64,000 bases of DNA from Anaerococcus urinomassiliensis (GTDB lineage: Bacteria; Bacillota; Clostridia; Tissierellales; Peptoniphilaceae), in assembly GCF_900128425.1 (NCBI RefSeq), contig NZ_LT635782.1, forward strand, positions 721,359 through 785,358. The letters are read 5' to 3'. Under the pieces are notes generated by a model. That model had not been told where the DNA came from. It did no database searches and saw only the letters and a list, made by a program, of their open reading frames with translations. The position numbers and the translations under genes were made by a program. Each line of letters starts with the position of its first letter. Position 1 is the first letter of the stretch. Below are positions 9,023 to 16,086 of the stretch, piece by piece.

Positions 9023-9568
9023 CTAATAAGATTTATTGACGTAAGAATCAATAAGTGATGGTCTCAAACTTTCATCAAATACATTATTATCTCTAAGTTT
9101 TTTGAGTAAAACTTTGGATTTGGAATGTAGTATTACCTTGTCTATAGACTTAATATTTATCTCAAAAATTACACCTTTTAATCTTCTAGATTTTAGGTCA
9201 ATAAAATAGCTGTCAACATCCTCATAATTAATCATTTCTAATAGTCTCATGCTAGCTATATCTTTCAAATAATAATAATTTTCTCTTTGATTTATTAACC
9301 TAATATAATTCTTTTTCTTTTTCTCATTGTGACTAATCTTATTAGCCTCTATATTTACTTTCTTTGCCAAAAGATTGTAGTATTGGTAATTGTATAAGGA
9401 CTGGCTTATATTATCGATTGTGGAAAAAGGTTTTAAATCTAGTTTATTTATATAATTTAAGTTTGCATTTAAGAAAGATTGTTTATCAAGTTTTGATTCT
9501 TCCAATAAATCTATGCTTTCCTTTCTAAATGTCTCAAATGACTTTAGCTTTTCCTTTTCATTCATCAT
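9023..9568 (-). CDS. hypothetical protein, 181 aa
   Basis: I do not recognise this protein. It is hydrophilic and largely helical, with clusters of Lys, Asn and Tyr (for example NEKKKKNYIRL), no signal peptide and no membrane segment. The frame stays open to a TTG at 9586, but that codon lies inside the terminator hairpin of the upstream operon, so an ATG at 9568 (or 9565) is preferred. The GAGGCGG of the terminator's 3' arm sits about 9 bases before that ATG and may act as its ribosome binding site. It is followed immediately by the pseudouridine synthase gene. Confidence 0.65.
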   Translation of the reverse strand: MMNEKEKLKSFETFRKESIDLLEESKLDKQSFLNANLNYINKLDLKPFSTIDNISQSLYNYQYYNLLAKKVNIEANKISHNEKKKKNYIRLINQRENYYYLKDIASMRLLEMINYEDVDSYFIDLKSRRLKGVIFEINIKSIDKVILHSKSKVLLKKLRDNNVFDESLRPSLIDSYVNKSY

Positions 9569-9571
9569 AAT

Positions 9572-9596
9572 AAAAAACCGCCTCAATAGAGACGGT
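9572..9596 (-). terminator. rho-independent terminator of the yitT-to-P-loop operon
   Basis: On the minus strand an 8-bp stem ACCGTCTC/GAGGCGGT (one T-G pair) with a TATT loop is followed by TTTTTT. It lies 13 bases after the stop of the P-loop gene and only a few bases before the next start codon. Downstream genes therefore depend on read-through or an undetected promoter. Confidence 0.85.
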
Positions 9597-9608
9597 CATT
9601 TGTCAATA

Positions 9609-10031
9609 TTATTGATTAAGTTCAATTATTGTTGCTTTATCTGACTCAGGAATATCTTCTTTTGACCAGTCTAGACTAAGGTAAATATCTGCTTTTGCAT
9701 ATTCTGATAGTTCACTTAAACTGTCTGTAAGTTTTTCAAGTTTTTCTTTATCAAAATCTATAATATCGTAAATTCCATCTACATATACTTTTCCAATATC
9801 ATAGTCACGAGCCAAGATTCCTGCAATGAATCCTTTTAGTGCACAGTGGCAGTTAATATTGTAACTTTTTGCATTGATGAGTCTAACTTTGTGATCAGAT
9901 ATTCTAGTTCTATCCTTATCAGTTGTGATGAAAACTATATTGTTGACATTGTTTTCTTTTTCTTTGTTAGCCTCATCAACTAGATATTGTGTCTTACCTG
10001 TTCCTTCTTCTCCAATTACGTAATAAAGCAT
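9609..10031 (-). CDS. small P-loop NTPase-like protein, 140 aa
   Basis: The protein begins with a clear Walker A motif, GEEGTGKT at residues 7-14, after a short hydrophobic strand. A likely Walker B strand is KVYVDG near residue 90. Beyond that I find no family signature, and the protein is far shorter than most AAA or kinase families, so it may be a minimal ATP or GTP switch related to thymidine-kinase-like folds. It abuts the radical SAM gene (stop at 10032, start at 10031) and is the last gene before the terminator. The function is unknown. Confidence 0.7.
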   Translation of the reverse strand: MLYYVIGEEGTGKTQYLVDEANKEKENNVNNIVFITTDKDRTRISDHKVRLINAKSYNINCHCALKGFIAGILARDYDIGKVYVDGIYDIIDFDKEKLEKLTDSLSELSEYAKADIYLSLDWSKEDIPESDKATIIELNQ

Positions 10032-10979
10032 TTACATATCCCCCTTAATTTTATTAAACACTACTTTTTGAGACTTATCCCCTTGAACAAATCCATTTCT
10101 ATTCATTTTTTCTATTATTTCATCTCTAATTAACCACCATGATGTATCCCAATTACAAAAGGCTGTTTCTTCCTTTGGTGCTCTCCCTACAAGCCTTTGA
10201 ACGGCAACATCTTTTTTTATGATTCTTAGAAACTCGATAACATTTTCTATATACTCTTCCTTGCTCGGCATTGTAAATTCGTTATTTTGGTACATTTGGT
10301 ATAATTTTGTGCCTTTAATAACAAATAGTGAATGTATTTTAATTTCTTTAACATTGAGAGCGTTGATTATCAAAGCTGTTTGTCTGACATCTCTTATATC
10401 ATCCCAGGGTAGGGATAAGATAACATGGGTGCAAATACGAAAATCGTACTTATTAATCAAATTGCAAGCTTCGATAAATTCTGCTAAAGTTTCGCCCCTA
10501 TTTAATATATCTAGGGTCTTATAATTCGCAGTCTGTAAGCCTAGCTCAAAAGTTATATCCTTACCATACTCATCACTCCATTTTTTAAGAAACATAAGCT
10601 TATCTTCAGTCACACAATCAGACCTAGTTGATATTGATACACCAACTATATAGTCTTTTTCGCAAGCTCTGATGATTTCCTTAAATTCTTCTAAAGTCAT
10701 ATAAGTATTGGTAAAGTTTTGAAAGTAAGCAATAAATTTATTTGCTTTGTATCTTTTGCCAATATAATCTTTATTTTGGCTAAGCTGGGCATCGACACTT
10801 AAATATGATGGCAAATTTTCAAAAGAGCCACCACTATCACCGCAAAATATACATCCACCATAGCATTTGGCCCCATCTCTATTTGGACAGGTCAATGATA
10901 GCTTTACAGGAAGTTTATAGACTTTTTCACCATAGGTATCTTTGTAGTACTGACTGATAGAATAATACGGATTATTCAT
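10032..10979 (-). CDS. radical SAM protein, YhcC/TIGR01212 family
   Basis: A 315-aa protein of the YhcC type. The cluster-binding cysteines are in SLTCPNRDGAKCYGGCIFC near residues 30-46, an extended spacing characteristic of this family rather than plain CxxxCxxC. Conserved segments YFQNFTNTYM, ISTRSDC, ELGLQT and CTHVILSLPWD follow. The family is related to Elp3 and oxygen-independent coproporphyrinogen oxidase, and its reaction is not established. An ATG at 10979 is used; a TTG just before it is less likely. It overlaps the DUF1292 gene by 8 bases. Confidence 0.88.
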   Translation of the reverse strand: MNNPYYSISQYYKDTYGEKVYKLPVKLSLTCPNRDGAKCYGGCIFCGDSGGSFENLPSYLSVDAQLSQNKDYIGKRYKANKFIAYFQNFTNTYMTLEEFKEIIRACEKDYIVGVSISTRSDCVTEDKLMFLKKWSDEYGKDITFELGLQTANYKTLDILNRGETLAEFIEACNLINKYDFRICTHVILSLPWDDIRDVRQTALIINALNVKEIKIHSLFVIKGTKLYQMYQNNEFTMPSKEEYIENVIEFLRIIKKDVAVQRLVGRAPKEETAFCNWDTSWWLIRDEIIEKMNRNGFVQGDKSQKVVFNKIKGDM

Positions 10980-11352
10980 CAAAATCTTCTACATCTTCCT
11001 CTTCTGATTCATCTTCAATTTCTAAGTCTGAATTGTAATCTTCTACAACTTGATCTATAGCTTCATCATCCCAATAGTGGGTGAATAAATGGAAAACTTC
11101 TTCTAATTCTTCCTCATCATCTATTAATCTTAGGTCAATTTCTTCTTCTTCGAATGAATCCTCATAGTAGAATAAATAAATTTCATAGCTTTCACTAGAA
11201 ATCAAAGCCACATAATCTGTGCCATCAACTGAAAATATATCCAGTAAATAACACTCATCGCTAGCATCACCTAAATCGATTTCAATTATAGCCTTTCCTT
11301 CATTTTTTAAAAACTCTACTTCATGATCATGCAATTCTAATTTTTCTGTCAT
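10972..11352 (-). CDS. DUF1292 acidic protein
   Basis: A 126-aa, very acidic protein. The N-terminal 80 residues form the DUF1292 pattern (LHDHEVEFLKNEGKA, then YVALISSE and a run of Asp/Glu), and the tail is almost pure Glu/Asp. Homologues such as B. subtilis YrzB lie near ruvX and alaS; here the context differs. The biochemical role is unknown. It lies 10 bases after the M20-like gene and overlaps the radical SAM gene, so it belongs to the same operon. Confidence 0.8.
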   Translation of the reverse strand: MTEKLELHDHEVEFLKNEGKAIIEIDLGDASDECYLLDIFSVDGTDYVALISSESYEIYLFYYEDSFEEEEIDLRLIDDEEELEEVFHLFTHYWDDEAIDQVVEDYNSDLEIEDESEEEDVEDFDE

Positions 11353-11362
11353 AAGCTACTCC

Positions 11363-12730
11363 TTATAGTTTTGCTAAATGGGTTAGGGCAGTATCCACTA
11401 ATTTTATTACATCTGCGATATCTTCTAGTGGAGAAAAATAATTGCCACTCTCCCCTTGTTTATATTCTACCCCTAATGAAATCAAGTTAACATCTAAATT
11501 GTTAAAAATTATACTTGAATCTAGTGAATATTGTGTTTTTGCCACATCAAGTTCTTCTCCTGTTAAATCATTGAAAGCTTGTTTGAAGACTTCAGTTAAG
11601 TTATCTTTACTGTTTTTCCACCTTGGTATTATTAAACCACTTTCTATATTAGCCGAACTAATTTTTGCAGCCATTTTTGTTGTTTTGAGCATTTCTTTCA
11701 TTGATTCACTAGTCAAAGACCTATAAACTATGATGAAATTGAAAAATTCTTCACTGGTTCTAGATATAGATAAATTGATAGATGATATAAGTTCGTTATT
11801 CAAATTATCAACAGCATATGCGCCAGATGGAACAAGCTCTATAAAGGAAGACAAGTGTTCAAATGATACTTGAGTAATTGGGTTAAATTCACTTAGATTG
11901 ATTTCTTCCATAGTAAAATCCATATTAGGCTCATGCTTTAAATTCTTTTCCATATATTCATTTTTAATTAAATCAAAAATATCTTCTAGGTCACTAACAA
12001 AGTCAGATTTGATTACAAAATCTATATGGCCAAAACTTGGTATCCTATCGTACCTATCTCCTGCTTGAAGATTTATAATATTAAGGTCTACTTTAGCTTT
12101 CATTTTTCTAATAAAAGTGACTAGGGATTTTATAGAATTTATCCTAACCTTATCAAGGTCAGATCCACTATGTCCACCTATCAGATTAGATAGACTAATT
12201 CTAAAAATCTTATAGTCATAGTCTGGATAAAACCTTTCTACTGGAATATTTATTTTCGACAAAATCAAAGAACTAAATTCATTTGCTAAGCACCTTGATT
12301 GTCTAAGGTTAAGATTGATAATATTCTTACTCCTCAAAAGAAAATACAAAGCCTTGTAGTCTCTATTCTCTTTTTGAATATTATTTTTAGTAATCAAAAC
12401 ATCAAAATCATTAGAAGATTTTTGTAAAAGCTCATTAATCGCTAACAAGGAATTAACATAGTTTAAATCATTGCTAGAATACAGATAAAGACCATCTTCG
12501 CTCAATGATATTTGAGAATCTTTTATATTTGAATCAATATTTAGATGCAATACAGCTTTGGGATTGTCACCTTTTTTGATATAAATGGAGTCATCAAAGT
12601 AAGAAACATCATATTTAGATGAATGAATTATAAATTGATCGACATATGACTTTTCACTTGTCAAAACTCCTAAAGATTCAAATTGTCTTAAATTTTCTTG
12701 AAGATTACTTATCGTATTTGCATAATCCAT
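11363..12730 (-). CDS. PepD/M20-like protein lacking metal-binding residues
   Basis: A 455-aa protein with the overall plan of cytosolic aminoacyl-histidine dipeptidase PepD (M20/M28 fold). IGGHSGSDLDKVRINS near 190 matches PepD's GGHSG dimer-domain motif. Aligned by eye, the zinc ligands are gone: the His of the AHLDM motif is Asn64 (VLHLNIDS, only the Asp is kept), the bridging Asp in GADNG falls in YSSNDL, the catalytic TEE becomes TKNN, the SEEE region becomes LRQS, and the C-terminal HAG becomes SLG. The frame is intact and evenly coded, so it looks like a retained non-catalytic protein rather than a pseudogene. It lies between the parvulin and DUF1292 genes, with 9-10 base gaps. Confidence 0.75.
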   Translation of the reverse strand: MDYANTISNLQENLRQFESLGVLTSEKSYVDQFIIHSSKYDVSYFDDSIYIKKGDNPKAVLHLNIDSNIKDSQISLSEDGLYLYSSNDLNYVNSLLAINELLQKSSNDFDVLITKNNIQKENRDYKALYFLLRSKNIINLNLRQSRCLANEFSSLILSKINIPVERFYPDYDYKIFRISLSNLIGGHSGSDLDKVRINSIKSLVTFIRKMKAKVDLNIINLQAGDRYDRIPSFGHIDFVIKSDFVSDLEDIFDLIKNEYMEKNLKHEPNMDFTMEEINLSEFNPITQVSFEHLSSFIELVPSGAYAVDNLNNELISSINLSISRTSEEFFNFIIVYRSLTSESMKEMLKTTKMAAKISSANIESGLIIPRWKNSKDNLTEVFKQAFNDLTGEELDVAKTQYSLDSSIIFNNLDVNLISLGVEYKQGESGNYFSPLEDIADVIKLVDTALTHLAKL

Positions 12731-12739
12731 AACTTTTGC

Positions 12740-13480
12740 CTAATAGTATTTTTTGACCTCAGATTCTTTATAAAGATCATTTACTAGTTCTAAATATTTT
12801 TCCTGTCTTTTGATCATTTCGTAGGTTGATCTAACATTATCTTTAATGTCTTCAAAGTTTTGTTCATTTATATTTTTGTCATCAAGTTTTATCAAATGAT
12901 AGCCAAATTGAGATTTGACTGGTTTTGATACTTCTCCTATAGATAGCTTATCTAGTCCTTCTTGAAATTCAGCAACCATAACTCCTTTTGGAAATGTTCC
13001 TAGAGAGCCACCATTATCCTTTGATGGGTCAATGGAGTATTTTTTAGCAGCTTCAGCAAAATCCAGACCATTTGCTATCTCTTCTAGTATTTTATTAGCT
13101 TCCTTTTCATCTTCTACCAAGATATGGGAAGCTTTATATGTGGTCGGACTGAATAATGTATCCTTGTTCTTATTGTAATAATCAAGGACTTCATCATCGT
13201 TTATAGTTACTTCATTGAAAATCTTATGCATAGCATAGTTTTTTAGCATATCATTTTTGACTTCTTCGAGTCTGTCGATAAACTCTTCTTCTTGGTCAAA
13301 ATTATTTTCTTTGGCGTTTTGAAGTATAAGTTCCTGGTTAACAAGTTCATCAGACAATATATTAAAACCTTCTTTGGAATTAAATCTTTGCTTATCTTCT
13401 ATGCCAGCCAAAAGATGAAATACATCATCTTCGTATATTTTTTTGCCATTTACCTCTGCCAATAATTTATTTTCGCTCAT
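12740..13480 (-). CDS. cytoplasmic parvulin-type peptidylprolyl isomerase
   Basis: A 246-aa protein with an N-terminal SurA/PrsA-like helical chaperone part (1-105) and a rotamase domain (about 113-205). The latter is marked by ASHILVEDEKEA, FAEAAKKYSIDPSKDNGGSLGTFPKG and VSKPVKSQFGYHLIKL. It would catalyse cis-trans isomerisation at X-Pro bonds. Unlike PrsA there is no signal peptide or lipobox: the sequence starts MSENKLLAEVNGKKI. It should therefore act inside the cell. The start overlaps the cvfB stop (ATGA), so the two are translationally coupled. Confidence 0.88.
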   Translation of the reverse strand: MSENKLLAEVNGKKIYEDDVFHLLAGIEDKQRFNSKEGFNILSDELVNQELILQNAKENNFDQEEEFIDRLEEVKNDMLKNYAMHKIFNEVTINDDEVLDYYNKNKDTLFSPTTYKASHILVEDEKEANKILEEIANGLDFAEAAKKYSIDPSKDNGGSLGTFPKGVMVAEFQEGLDKLSIGEVSKPVKSQFGYHLIKLDDKNINEQNFEDIKDNVRSTYEMIKRQEKYLELVNDLYKESEVKKYY

Positions 13481-14289
13481 TGGTTCCTCTTTACTAGTTC
13501 AATTTTGTTGTTATATATCTTGATATCGTTATTTTTATAAAGTCTGCCTATGGCTCTTTTAAAGGATGATTTGCTTATGCCAAATATGGCATTAATTTTA
13601 TCTGGACTAGACTTATCAGATAGATTAAGTAATCCATCGTGGTCTATTAGATAATCCAAAATCATGTCACTGTCATTATCAATTTCTAGGTAAGCCCTTT
13701 GTCTTAAAGATAGTTCAATCTTTCCATCATCTTTGACTTCTTTAACCCTAGCTTCAATTAGTTCACCTTCAACGTGAACTCCCCTTAATTCGTCCATCCT
13801 TAGTAGGGAATCGTACTTATTATCTATTGCAACAAAAGCACCAATTGACTTATTTATAGAATAAATTCTGCCAGTAACTTCATCATTTTCATTAAATTCG
13901 TGATCAGTTGTAAGTAAATCACGGATTTTGCTAGTTAGATAAATAAAGCTGTTACTATCTAACTTGAAAGCAACAGGATAGGTCATATGCATGATAAGTC
14001 TATAAGTTCTTTCTGTAAAAGGCATAAAAACATGGTTTCCTCCTTCTATTTCAAAGTAGACACCCTTCTTATCAACTTTTACAGCTTCTAGATCATAAAT
14101 TTTATCAACTTCATAGGGAAAATCTCTACTAGCTCTTATTAAATTATCGTAGTCTCTATATAAATAAGCTTCTACTTTTTCCCCTTGATGAAAATCTTTG
14201 ACTTCTTTCTTATCTATTGCGGCATCTCCAAACTTAGTCTGTAAATATGCCTTATTTTTTGTAAATCTTTTTATCTTATATTCTTTGAT
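13477..14289 (-). CDS. cvfB: CvfB-like S1-domain RNA-binding protein with a non-canonical start
   Basis: From the first ATG (14025) the protein would be only 182 aa and start inside an S1 domain (MPFTERTYRL). The same frame is open upstream to the yitT stop TAG at 14299-14301 and encodes a convincing N-terminus, with VKDFHQGEKVEAYLYRD and VDKKGVYFEIEGGNHVF. This gives about 270 aa, near the 280-300 usual for CvfB/YitL. That stretch has no ATG, GTG or TTG. AGGAG overlaps the yitT stop, and six bases later stands ATC (14289), the likeliest start. CvfB proteins carry tandem S1 folds plus a C-terminal winged helix (here KSSFKRAIGRLYK) and affect virulence-factor expression. The exact start is uncertain. 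Confidence 0.75.
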   Translation of the reverse strand: MKEYKIKRFTKNKAYLQTKFGDAAIDKKEVKDFHQGEKVEAYLYRDYDNLIRASRDFPYEVDKIYDLEAVKVDKKGVYFEIEGGNHVFMPFTERTYRLIMHMTYPVAFKLDSNSFIYLTSKIRDLLTTDHEFNENDEVTGRIYSINKSIGAFVAIDNKYDSLLRMDELRGVHVEGELIEARVKEVKDDGKIELSLRQRAYLEIDNDSDMILDYLIDHDGLLNLSDKSSPDKINAIFGISKSSFKRAIGRLYKNNDIKIYNNKIELVKRNQ

Positions 14290-14298
14290 AACAAACTC

Positions 14299-15135
14299 CT
14301 AATTTAATTGTTTTAATGTGAATCCTTCTCCAAATACTTCAGATATAGTATTTGTGAATATAAATGCCCTGTCATCAACCTTTAATATATCATCTTTGAT
14401 AAGTGGATATCTCCTAAAGGTAGAAACAGTTAGAATAAGCTTTTTTTCTCTTCCTGTATAACCACCTTCGGCATGGAGGAGTGTTACCCCCCTATGGTAT
14501 TTTTTAATAAGTATATTATTGATTTCTTCATATTTATCGCTAATAACATATACAGCAATCTTCCTTCCAAGACCTTGCATAACATAATCTAGGGCAATGG
14601 ATTGGATAATTATTGCAAGTGAAGCATACATAGATTTTTCTATACCTATTACAAAAGCTGATAATATTACTACTGTAAAATCGGCAAAAAATAGAGAAAT
14701 GTGTATAGGAACACTTGTATATTTATTAATAATAGTTGCTATAACATCTGTTCCGCCTGAAGAACCACCATTGTAGAATATTAGGCCAAGACCAGCCGCA
14801 ATAACTATAGGTCCACACAAGGTATTTAATAGCGCATTACTAGAAAGGCTAAAATCAGGTAGAAATCTTTCAAATAAAATTATTTCTATTGATACAGTTA
14901 CAGCAGATAGAAGAGATTTTTTTGCAAAATCTATGCTTACAAATATGCCACCCAAAACCAATACCAAGGCATTTAAGATAAAGTTGATTATTCCTAGGTC
15001 AATATTGAACAGGTTTGAAAATACAAGCGATAGACCAGATACTCCACCAGCTGAAATATCATGGATTAACAAGAAAAAATAAAGGCCTGCACCTAAGATC
15101 AAAGATCCTACAAAAATCGATATATTCTTTTTCAT
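14299..15135 (-). CDS. YitT-family membrane protein (DUF161 + DUF2179)
   Basis: A 278-aa protein. Five or six hydrophobic segments fill residues 5-190, including the family motif HDISAGGVSGLSLV near 26-38 and NGGSSGGTDVIA near 122-133. The C-terminal 80 residues form the soluble DUF2179 domain (VYVISDKYEEINNILIKKYHRGVTLLHAEGGYTG), a likely ligand-sensing module. Transport function is suspected but unproven for the family. It is the first gene of the 15.1-9.6 kb operon, with GGAGG before the ATG. Its TAG overlaps the ribosome binding site of cvfB. Confidence 0.9.
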   Translation of the reverse strand: MKKNISIFVGSLILGAGLYFFLLIHDISAGGVSGLSLVFSNLFNIDLGIINFILNALVLVLGGIFVSIDFAKKSLLSAVTVSIEIILFERFLPDFSLSSNALLNTLCGPIVIAAGLGLIFYNGGSSGGTDVIATIINKYTSVPIHISLFFADFTVVILSAFVIGIEKSMYASLAIIIQSIALDYVMQGLGRKIAVYVISDKYEEINNILIKKYHRGVTLLHAEGGYTGREKKLILTVSTFRRYPLIKDDILKVDDRAFIFTNTISEVFGEGFTLKQLN

Positions 15136-15194
15136 CCTCTACCTCCACTATCTTATAGTAAAAGCTTATCATAAAAATTTAATTTCGTAAATGA

Positions 15195-15224
15195 AAATAA
15201 AAAAGAGAGCCAAAGACTCTCTCA
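15195..15224 (-). terminator. terminator of the ccpA-ptsHI region
   Basis: On the minus strand AGAGAG, a short loop and CTCTCT are followed by TTTTTTA. The hairpin begins at the stop codon of the APH-like gene, so the end of the coding region forms part of the 5' arm. Confidence 0.8.
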
Positions 15225-16085
15225 TATCCACTGAGGAATTTCTTGATTATAATTATCATACATCAAAAGTAATAATTTTTCCTCTTCCTTGCTAAATAAG
15301 CAAGGCTTTGATGATCTAGCATTTACAATATTTTCTAGTATCAAATAAGCCTGGTAGAGGGCGAGGAGTCTGAAAAATTTAATGGGGGCTTTTTTCCCGT
15401 CAAAATAACCATTAATAACTCCTCTAGAAAACTCTGGTTTTTTTATAGCAATTCTGTTTATACTTGTAAAATCAAATATAGGATCACCGACATCTTTAAA
15501 GTCTGTGGCTAGGATATTAAATTTGTCGTCAATAATAATATCATCAAGGCTAATGCCGCTTAGCAAATAGCTTGTTTTAACAGACCTGGTTATGTGCTGA
15601 TTGTGGCTAATGTAGTCTGCCAGTATATAATCATTATCTCCGATAATATCACAAAGACCATGCCTATAAAAAAGATAGTTGGATTTTGTCTTGCACAGTT
15701 TATACCAGTTGATATCAACACTTGTTGGTAGGCTATGAAATTCTTTTAAAAATTCACCAAACTTATGACCCATGTCATATTGATCTTTTTCATTAGATTT
15801 ATCTAAGTATTCTCTTAAAGATATAAAATTGTCAAAATCATAGATATAATAGTATTGATTTAATTCTTCCAAAAAATCTTCATCAATAGGCTTTGAAAAT
15901 TTATCAAATTTATTTATAGATTCACTATAATTTTTATGTGAATTATCATATAACTTCAGCAAATAAGACCTATTATCAGCCTTTATTTCATAATTATTCT
16001 TAGAAATATAGGTGATATCTTGATTGGATAATTCATAATCGAAAAATTCAATTTTTTTAAGTGTATCTATTATTTTTTTATCCAT
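15222..16085 (-). CDS. APH/choline-kinase-fold protein with lost catalytic residues
   Basis: A 287-aa protein resembling aminoglycoside and choline phosphotransferases. RSYLLKLYD near 40 corresponds to the ATP-binding Lys strand. The block near 195-225 (YLLSGISLDDIIIDD, then ATDFKDVGDPIFDF) corresponds to the usual HGDxxxxN loop and the IDW/F-x-D metal site. The catalytic His-Gly-Asp becomes Ser-Gly-Ile and the Asn becomes Asp. The metal-binding Asp in TDFKD and the following GDPxxDF are kept. It may be a pseudokinase or a diverged sugar or cell-wall kinase. It starts one base after the ptsI stop and so is co-expressed with the PTS enzyme. It ends in a terminator. Confidence 0.7.
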   Translation of the reverse strand: MDKKIIDTLKKIEFFDYELSNQDITYISKNNYEIKADNRSYLLKLYDNSHKNYSESINKFDKFSKPIDEDFLEELNQYYYIYDFDNFISLREYLDKSNEKDQYDMGHKFGEFLKEFHSLPTSVDINWYKLCKTKSNYLFYRHGLCDIIGDNDYILADYISHNQHITRSVKTSYLLSGISLDDIIIDDKFNILATDFKDVGDPIFDFTSINRIAIKKPEFSRGVINGYFDGKKAPIKFFRLLALYQAYLILENIVNARSSKPCLFSKEEEKLLLLMYDNYNQEIPQWI

Positions 16086-16086
16086 T

